DNA of 49,352 bases, taken from contig JAHEMY010000004.1 of the NCBI GenBank assembly GCA_024643425.1, positions 1 through 49,352 on the forward strand, read 5' to 3'. The position numbers and the translations under genes were made by a program. Below, one piece after another: positions 43,654 through 49,352 of the stretch; position 1 is the stretch's first letter, and the number at the start of each line of letters is the position of its first letter. Source of the DNA: Flavobacteriaceae bacterium (GTDB taxonomy: Bacteria > Bacteroidota > Bacteroidia > Flavobacteriales > Flavobacteriaceae). The notes under the pieces are model-generated. The model saw nothing but the letters and a program-made list of their open reading frames with translations. It ran no database searches and was not told where the DNA came from.

Positions 43654-45303
43654 ATGAAAATGAAGTACACTTATTTATTTTTGACCCTTATTTCAATGGT
43701 AGCTATAAGTTTTGGCTGTCAAGAAGACGATACTTCGTTTGGACCTGTAATAGCGCCAACAAACTTAGTCGCTAACATCGAAGTTGCGACAGATCAATCT
43801 GGAAATGTGACGGTGAACCCATCGGCAGATAATGCTATAACGTTTCACGTCTTTTTCAAAGAAGATTTAGACCCAGTAGTCGTTGGCAATGGCGAAACTG
43901 CAGCATTCAGATATACCGACTCCGGTCAATATTCACAAGAAATTGTAGTGATTGCTTATGGCTCAGGAGGTGCTTCCAGCTCTATAACAGAATTAATTGA
44001 CTTGGATGTTATTTTAATCATAGATCAGAACGTTTTGCTGCAACTAGCAGGGCAAGTGGGAGAAGGAAAGAGATGGGTTTGGGATTCCTCAAATGCCGGT
44101 CACTTTGGCGTGGGAGATCCAGCAGTGAATTTTCCGAATTTCTTCAGTGCAGGTGCAAATCAATTGGATCCTTGTCTTTATGACGATGTACTAGAATTTA
44201 AATACGACAGTGAGGGTAACTATACCTATTCCCTAGAAACTTCCAATGCGACTTTTATGAATTGGGCGGAAGTTAAACGATTCTTTCCGGATGCCACTCC
44301 TCAGGAATTTGTTGATGAATGTCGCGACTTAACTGGTATTCTAAGTTTTGAAACCGATTTTGTTGTGATTGAAGATGCCATCACCGGCACTTCAAACCTA
44401 ACTGTTAACAACAGTACCCTTTCTTATTGGTCTGGGGCTTTCTCCTATGAAATCGTCGAGTTAACCGATAGTAAACTCATTGTTAGAGGATTACAAGACC
44501 CTTTTGATCCGCCGGGAGCGCAATTAGCATGGTATCATACATTCGTGCCTGAAGGTGCGCCAGCACCAATTTGCGGTGCAGAGACAGGGCAAGTGGGAAA
44601 TGGAAATAATGACATATTGGTCTGGGCAGAAGAGTTTGATTCGTCCGGCGCTCCTTGTTCGGACAACTGGTCGTACGACCTTGGAACTGGGAGTAATGGA
44701 TGGGGGAATAATGAAAAACAATATTATACAGATTCTAGTTCTAACGTAATTGTCGAAGGCGGAGTCTTAAAAATTACAGCCAAAGCAGAGTCATTTATGG
44801 GAAGTAATTATACCTCCACTCGTTTGAAATCTAATTTAAACTTTGACTTTACTTATGGAAAAGTAGAAACACGAGCAAAATTACCAACAGGCGGAGGGAC
44901 GTGGCCTGCTATTTGGCTATTGGGATCAGATTATTTAACAAATACATGGCCGGGATGTGGAGAAATCGATCTTCTTGAACATATAGGAAACCAACAAGAC
45001 GTTATTTTCTCAACCCTTCATTATCCAGGAAATTCTGGAGGAAATGGTGTAACTGAATCGATTAATGTGGCCGGTGTCTCGGATGAATTTCACGTTTATA
45101 GTGTGGATTGGACTCCCTCGGAAATTAATTTTTCAGTAGATGGGAACGTTTACCACACCTTCAATAATAATGGCAATTTGCCATTTAATAACGATTTCTT
45201 CTTAATTGTGAATGTAGCCATGGGCGGCAATTTTGGAGGAAACATAGATCCCTCTTTTGTAGCATCAACCTTAGAGGTAGATTACATAAGAGTGTATCAA
45301 TAA
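43654..45303 (+). CDS. GH16 endo-beta-1,3-glucanase (laminarinase-like) lipoprotein
   Basis: A 549-residue surface lipoprotein (lipobox ISFGCQEDD). Residues about 25-125 are PKD-like and similar to the start of the preceding lipoprotein. Residues about 128-300 form a domain with GHFGVGD (149) and LYDDVLEF (about 174). The GH16 catalytic domain spans about 325-549, with the active-site motif Glu437-x-Asp439-x-x-Glu442 (EIDLLE), the bulged form found in laminarinases, and WPAIWLLG. It should cut laminarin or mixed-linkage beta-glucan internally. The ATG at 43654 lies 4 nt after the previous stop; further upstream in-frame ATGs fall inside that gene. Confidence 0.92.
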   Translation: MKMKYTYLFLTLISMVAISFGCQEDDTSFGPVIAPTNLVANIEVATDQSGNVTVNPSADNAITFHVFFKEDLDPVVVGNGETAAFRYTDSGQYSQEIVVIAYGSGGASSSITELIDLDVILIIDQNVLLQLAGQVGEGKRWVWDSSNAGHFGVGDPAVNFPNFFSAGANQLDPCLYDDVLEFKYDSEGNYTYSLETSNATFMNWAEVKRFFPDATPQEFVDECRDLTGILSFETDFVVIEDAITGTSNLTVNNSTLSYWSGAFSYEIVELTDSKLIVRGLQDPFDPPGAQLAWYHTFVPEGAPAPICGAETGQVGNGNNDILVWAEEFDSSGAPCSDNWSYDLGTGSNGWGNNEKQYYTDSSSNVIVEGGVLKITAKAESFMGSNYTSTRLKSNLNFDFTYGKVETRAKLPTGGGTWPAIWLLGSDYLTNTWPGCGEIDLLEHIGNQQDVIFSTLHYPGNSGGNGVTESINVAGVSDEFHVYSVDWTPSEINFSVDGNVYHTFNNNGNLPFNNDFFLIVNVAMGGNFGGNIDPSFVASTLEVDYIRVYQ

Positions 45304-45323
45304 TGCTCAGTTAACTGTATAAA

Positions 45324-47606
45324 ATGAAACTAAAATTATTTCTTTTAATCGTCGTGTTAACAGCCTGTAACCAGAGCTCTTCAATACATACGAACGACGA
45401 AAACCAAGCTTCATCTCACATAGATCGTCGCGTTGATTCCGTTTTATCATTAATGACGCTGTCTGAAAAAATAGGTCAAATGAATCAATACAATGGCTTT
45501 TGGGATGTTACCGGACCGGTTCCCGCTGAAGGTGACGCTGCAAAAAAATATGATCATTTGAAAAAAGGTCTAGTCGGTTCAATGCTAAATATAAAAGGTG
45601 TCGAAGAAGTGCGTCGCGTTCAAAAAATTGCCGTTGAAGAAACTAGACTTGGAATTCCATTAATTATTGGCTTCGACTGTATTCATGGATATAAAACAAT
45701 TAGCCCGATTCCTCTTGCAGAAGCTGCAAGTTGGGACATGGAAGCTATTCGTAAATCTGCGGAAGTGGCAGCTGCAGAAACAGCAGCATCAGGTATTAAC
45801 TGGACCTTTGCTCCCATGGTTGATGTTTCTCGAGATGCACGTTGGGGGAGAGTTATGGAAGGCGCTGGAGAAGATCCCTATTTAGGAAGCAAAATTGCCG
45901 TTGCTCGAGTGAAAGGATTTCAAGGAGAAGACCTTTCCGCCACCAATACAATAGCAGCTTGTGCAAAACATTTTGCAGGATATGGCTTTTCAGAATCAGG
46001 AAAAGATTATAACACTGTAGATGTTGGTACCTCTACACTATACAATACTATTTTTCCTCCTTTCATCGCGGCAAAGGAGGCGGGGGTCGCTACCTTCATG
46101 AATGCGTTTAACGAGCTAAACGGAGTTCCTGCTACTGGCAATAAATTTTTACAAAGAGATGTCCTCAAAGGGGATTGGGACTATAATGGTTTTGTGGTCT
46201 CGGATTGGGGCTCCATTGCTGAAATGATTCCTCATGGCTATGCAGAGAATGGACGCGATGCTGCCCTTAAGGCAATTCATGCCGGTTCAGATATGGATAT
46301 GGAATCTTATCTGTATGTGGCAGAATTAGAGAGTTTGGTCGAGAATAAAAAAGTAGATGTGGCCCTCATTGATGATGCAGTAAGAAGAATTCTGAAGTTA
46401 AAATTTGAATTAGGTCTATTCGACGATCCTTATAAATATTGTGACCTTGAACGAGAAAAATCAGTGGTTAATTCCAAAGAAAATCATGATATCGTTTTAG
46501 ATGTGGCTCGAAAATCTATTGTCTTACTGAAAAACGAGGGGCAATTGCTTCCATTGAAAAAAGAGGGTCAAAAAATCGCATTAATCGGAGCCTTAGCGGC
46601 AGATAAAAATAGTCCATTAGGAAGTTGGCGATTAGCAGCAGAAGATAATTCAGCTATTTCTGTTTTAGAAGGTATGCAGCGCTATCCCGCCAATGAATTG
46701 ATGTACGCCAAGGGCGCCGATGTTACCATTGGGGAAACGGCCTTTATTTCAGAAGTGACTATAAATACCAATGATAAAAGCGGTTTTCAAGAAGCGCTCA
46801 ATATTGCGAAAAAAGCCGATAAAGTAGTGATGGTACTTGGGGAAAACGGATTTCAAACCGGTGAAGGAAGAAGTCTTGCCAATTTAGACCTTCCGGGAGT
46901 ACAGCAGGAATTGCTTGAAGCCGTTTTCAAAGTAAATCCAAACATTGTACTTGTTTTAAACAACGGGAGACCACTTACCATTAATTGGGCCGCAGAACAT
47001 ATTCCAGCTATCGTAGAAGCATGGCATTTAGGAAGCGAAAGTGGACATGCTATTGCTCAAGTTTTGTATGGCGATTATAACCCGAGTGGCAAGTTGCCCA
47101 TGTCCTTTCCTAAAAGTGTGGGTCAGATTCCGCTTTATTACAACCATAAGAATACGGGAAGACCTTCTATTCCAGAACCTGGGTTGGTTTTTTGGTCACA
47201 TTATGGTGATGAGAGCAATGATCCCCTGTACGCGTTTGGCCATGGTTTAAGCTATACACATTTTGACTATTCAAACCTCCAAATCGAAAATAATTACCCT
47301 TCAAAAAAATCCATTACCGTCAAGGTTGACCTTCACAATAGTGGAAATTATGATGGTAAAGAAGTTGTCCAATTATACTTGCATGACTTGTTCGCTTCTG
47401 TTACTAGACCGGTTAAAGAATTAAAAGGACTGGAAATGGTCTCATTGGCGAAAGGAGAATCAAAAACAGTGGAATTTGTTCTAACCGATAAAGAACTCGG
47501 ATTTTTCGATAATGAAGGAGCATGGGTGATCGAGGAAGGAAAATTTGAAGTTTTTGTGGGAGGTAGTTCTCAAACGACGAATATGGCAGCCTTTGAAATT
47601 AAATAG
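45324..47606 (+). CDS. GH3 beta-glucosidase lipoprotein (BglX-like)
   Basis: A 760-residue lipoprotein (lipobox VVLTACNQS) that would release glucose from the ends of oligosaccharides. The GH3 (alpha/beta)8 domain covers about 30-365 with KHFAGYG and the nucleophile Asp294 in FVVSDWGSI. The alpha/beta sandwich (about 390-620) and a fibronectin-III-like domain (about 680-755, LHNSGNYDGKEVVQLYLHD) follow. Next to a GH16 endoglucanase it fits laminarin breakdown, with beta-1,3 activity inferred rather than shown. It follows GH16 by 20 nt and belongs to the same operon. Confidence 0.94.
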   Translation: MKLKLFLLIVVLTACNQSSSIHTNDENQASSHIDRRVDSVLSLMTLSEKIGQMNQYNGFWDVTGPVPAEGDAAKKYDHLKKGLVGSMLNIKGVEEVRRVQKIAVEETRLGIPLIIGFDCIHGYKTISPIPLAEAASWDMEAIRKSAEVAAAETAASGINWTFAPMVDVSRDARWGRVMEGAGEDPYLGSKIAVARVKGFQGEDLSATNTIAACAKHFAGYGFSESGKDYNTVDVGTSTLYNTIFPPFIAAKEAGVATFMNAFNELNGVPATGNKFLQRDVLKGDWDYNGFVVSDWGSIAEMIPHGYAENGRDAALKAIHAGSDMDMESYLYVAELESLVENKKVDVALIDDAVRRILKLKFELGLFDDPYKYCDLEREKSVVNSKENHDIVLDVARKSIVLLKNEGQLLPLKKEGQKIALIGALAADKNSPLGSWRLAAEDNSAISVLEGMQRYPANELMYAKGADVTIGETAFISEVTINTNDKSGFQEALNIAKKADKVVMVLGENGFQTGEGRSLANLDLPGVQQELLEAVFKVNPNIVLVLNNGRPLTINWAAEHIPAIVEAWHLGSESGHAIAQVLYGDYNPSGKLPMSFPKSVGQIPLYYNHKNTGRPSIPEPGLVFWSHYGDESNDPLYAFGHGLSYTHFDYSNLQIENNYPSKKSITVKVDLHNSGNYDGKEVVQLYLHDLFASVTRPVKELKGLEMVSLAKGESKTVEFVLTDKELGFFDNEGAWVIEEGKFEVFVGGSSQTTNMAAFEIK

Positions 47607-47711
47607 AACTAATGGCCGCAATAGTAAGAAGAATAAAATCCTATTTGTTGATTAAAGAGAGTTCAATTTTTCTCGTATTGATGAATCAAATAAAGAACAT
47701 TAACTAACACC

Positions 47712-48518
47712 ATGATTATGAAAAATTTTACTTGTCTCGTTATACTCCTAAGTTCAGCTTTAGGGTTTTCACAAAATTATCCCATTAATTTCGAAGAATC
47801 CGGTTTTGGCGCGGATTGGACATGGACTGTATTCGAAAATGAAACAAATCCTCCACTGGAGATTATTGCCAATCCTGATCCTTCAGGAATTAACACCTCT
47901 AGCACAGTTGCAAAATTTACTGCCTTGCAAGCCGGTATGCCATTCGCAGGAGTTGAAAGCATGCACGGATCCGATATTGGAACATTCAATCTTACCGCTG
48001 AAAATGCCATTGTAAGAATCAAAGTGTGGAAATCAGTTATTAGTGATGTGGGAATTAAATTTGCCACCCCTGCAGGTGCTTCTACAGGAGAAATTAAAGT
48101 GCCTAATACGTTGATTGATCAGTGGGAAGAACTTACCTTCGATTTTACCGGGGTTATTGACGAGCCTTCTTCCACAGGAATTGACCAAATTATCATTTTC
48201 CCAGATTTTGCAGCACGAACTTCTGATAATATTATTTATTGGGACGATATTCAATTTGGAGAGACATTAGGTCTTGGGGATAGTCCTATGAATTCACTTA
48301 TTTCATATCCAAACCCTGTATCCTCCGCTTGGAATGTTCAATGCGATGAACCTATCGTTAGCCTCACCTTGTTTAATATTTTGGGGCAAGAACTTTTTAA
48401 GACCTATCCAAATCAAAATTTCTACTCATTAAATACAAATTCATTTCAGTCTGGAATTTATTTGGCACGAATTGCCTCTAAACAAGGAAGCAAAGTGATA
48501 AAATTTATTAAAAACTAA
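47712..48518 (+). CDS. Secreted single-module binding protein with T9SS type A domain
   Basis: A 268-residue secreted protein. The signal peptide ends at LGFSQ. Residues about 22-185 form one copy of the NPDPSGINTSS module seen in the PKD lipoprotein and the next gene (FAGVES, VRIKVWKS, QWEELTFDF, IIYWDDIQ). The C-terminus (ISYPNPVSSAWNVQ to KFIKN) is a type A sorting domain, so it is released or attached to the surface by the type IX system. A second ATG two codons in could be the start. No enzyme residues are visible; a glycan-binding accessory role is inferred from the locus. Confidence 0.85.
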   Translation: MIMKNFTCLVILLSSALGFSQNYPINFEESGFGADWTWTVFENETNPPLEIIANPDPSGINTSSTVAKFTALQAGMPFAGVESMHGSDIGTFNLTAENAIVRIKVWKSVISDVGIKFATPAGASTGEIKVPNTLIDQWEELTFDFTGVIDEPSSTGIDQIIIFPDFAARTSDNIIYWDDIQFGETLGLGDSPMNSLISYPNPVSSAWNVQCDEPIVSLTLFNILGQELFKTYPNQNFYSLNTNSFQSGIYLARIASKQGSKVIKFIKN

Positions 48519-48549
48519 GCTCTTTTTGGAAGGCTTAAAACCATTTGCT

Positions 48550-49352
48550 ATGAAAAATATTATTTCTCTTTTTATTTTCTTGATCACATTAACTGTTAAT
48601 TCACAGGTCATTTTTGATTTTGAAGGAGCTCCTCCTGCATTTGGAGATTTCAATGGATCATTCACTCAGGTGATTGGTAATCCGGATCCAACAGGGGTGA
48701 ATACCTCAGCAAACGTTGCCGAAAATACTGTGCCAGCCAATGCTGCTTTTGCAGGAGTGAACATTCCTGTTTCCACAATAGACCTTTCCATAAATAAAGG
48801 TTTCACCATGAACGTTTGGTCTCCTCTGGTGAATACCCCCGTTTTATTAAAATTAGAAAGCACTACGGGTCTGCCGCAAGAAAGACTTGTAAATCTTACA
48901 ACCACAGGAGCATGGGAAGAAATAACATTCGATTTCAGTACCCTCGGAAATGAAACTTTCGATTCGGTAACGGTGTTTATGAATTTTAATCAAACCAACC
49001 CTAGTACGCAGGTTTATTATTGGGATAACTTAATTCAAGTGAGTCTTCCCCCATCACTCCCAATCACATTTGAAGGCGGTCAATTACCGACATTTGGTGA
49101 TTTCAATGGATCATTCACTCAGGTGATTGGTAATCCGGATCCAACAGGGGTGAATACCTCAGCAAACGTTGCCGAAAATACTGTGCCAGCCAATGCTGCT
49201 TTTGCAGGAGTGAACTTTCCTGTAAGTACCATTGACCTTTCAACCGACAAAGGATTTACCATGAACGTTTGGTCTCCTCTGGTGAATACCCCCGTTTTAT
49301 TAAAATTAGAAAGCACTACGGGTCTACCGCAAGAAAGACTTGTAAATCTTAC
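48550..49352 (+). CDS. Secreted multi-module protein, 3' end beyond the window
   Basis: An open frame of 267 complete codons without a stop, cut by the window end. The signal peptide (MKNIISLFIFLITLTVNSQ) is followed by one complete and one incomplete copy of the NPDPTGVNTS module (first about residues 20-160, second from about 172), with a spacing of 151 codons. The two copies are almost identical in DNA. It starts 31 nt after the previous gene and is probably part of the same operon. What follows the second module (more modules, an enzyme or a T9SS tail) cannot be seen. Confidence 0.88.
   Translation, partial: MKNIISLFIFLITLTVNSQVIFDFEGAPPAFGDFNGSFTQVIGNPDPTGVNTSANVAENTVPANAAFAGVNIPVSTIDLSINKGFTMNVWSPLVNTPVLLKLESTTGLPQERLVNLTTTGAWEEITFDFSTLGNETFDSVTVFMNFNQTNPSTQVYYWDNLIQVSLPPSLPITFEGGQLPTFGDFNGSFTQVIGNPDPTGVNTSANVAENTVPANAAFAGVNFPVSTIDLSTDKGFTMNVWSPLVNTPVLLKLESTTGLPQERLVNL
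48640..48899 (+). repeat. Near-identical in-gene repeat, copy 1
   Basis: Matches 49093-49352 at a shift of 453 nt (151 codons). By hand count about 16 of 260 positions differ, and most of these fall in 48763-48804; a 117-nt block at 48646-48762 is identical. Both copies are in frame and encode the binding-like module. Confidence 0.9.
49093..49352 (+). repeat. Near-identical in-gene repeat, copy 2 (runs to window end)
   Basis: Second copy of the repeat at 48640-48899; it continues to the last base of the window, so its true end is not visible. Confidence 0.9.

Overview
The window reads as chromosomal DNA of a marine member of the Flavobacteriaceae (phylum Bacteroidota). The reasons are promoters of the Bacteroidota type (TTTG about 19 nt from TAnnTTTG), type IX secretion (T9SS) sorting domains of types A and B, a SusC/SusD pair, lipoprotein signals, weak Shine-Dalgarno sites, AT-rich intergenic DNA, and housekeeping genes with flavobacterial sequence character. 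Genus and species cannot be told from the sequence alone.

Region 1 (1-10.6 kb): an intergenic repeat cluster, a START-domain protein, superoxide dismutase, then an AddA-like helicase-nuclease, kbl (threonine/glycine metabolism), an OmpA-like porin with thrombospondin type 3 repeats behind a near-perfect consensus promoter, and an AddB-like nuclease. The two recombination nuclease subunits are split by kbl and the ompA-like gene. Region 2 (10.6-12.5 kb): a lipoprotein made of BspA/DUF285 repeats, bracketed by two copies of an intergenic repeat and lying beside tRNA-Ala(GGC), a 56-nt inverted repeat and a strong terminator. Region 3 (12.5-20.7 kb): a compact housekeeping block with universal stress protein, GNAT acetyltransferase, a T9SS type B surface protein, MATE exporter, 2OG-Fe(II) oxygenase, queD, lpxH and recJ. 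Convergent neighbours abut or overlap, and several genes have -10-like boxes 3-4 nt before the start codon, which suggests leaderless mRNAs.

Region 4 (20.7-29.7 kb): a delta-60 repeat T9SS protein, an AhpD-like protein, an M61-like metallopeptidase lipoprotein, rsmI, an unrecognised acidic protein, tdk, alr, mscL and asd. Region 5 (29.8-34.4 kb): a two-gene unit (SO2930-type diheme lipoprotein plus a CRTAC1/ASPIC-UnbV T9SS protein), a small DoxX-like membrane protein and an orphan ABC ATPase with a good promoter.

Region 6 (34.4 kb to the end) is the most interesting part. It is a polysaccharide utilisation locus: a one-piece transmembrane regulator (propeller sensor, Y_Y_Y domain, one TM helix, LuxR-type HTH), then SusC, SusD, a PKD-containing surface lipoprotein, a GH16 beta-glucanase lipoprotein, a GH3 beta-glucosidase lipoprotein, and two secreted proteins. 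GH16 plus GH3 points to laminarin or a related beta-1,3-glucan. A roughly 150-residue module with a conserved NPDP[ST]G[IV]NTS core occurs twice in the PKD lipoprotein, once in the first secreted protein and at least twice in the last, truncated gene. It is a good candidate for a glycan-binding module of this locus. The last gene runs off the window.
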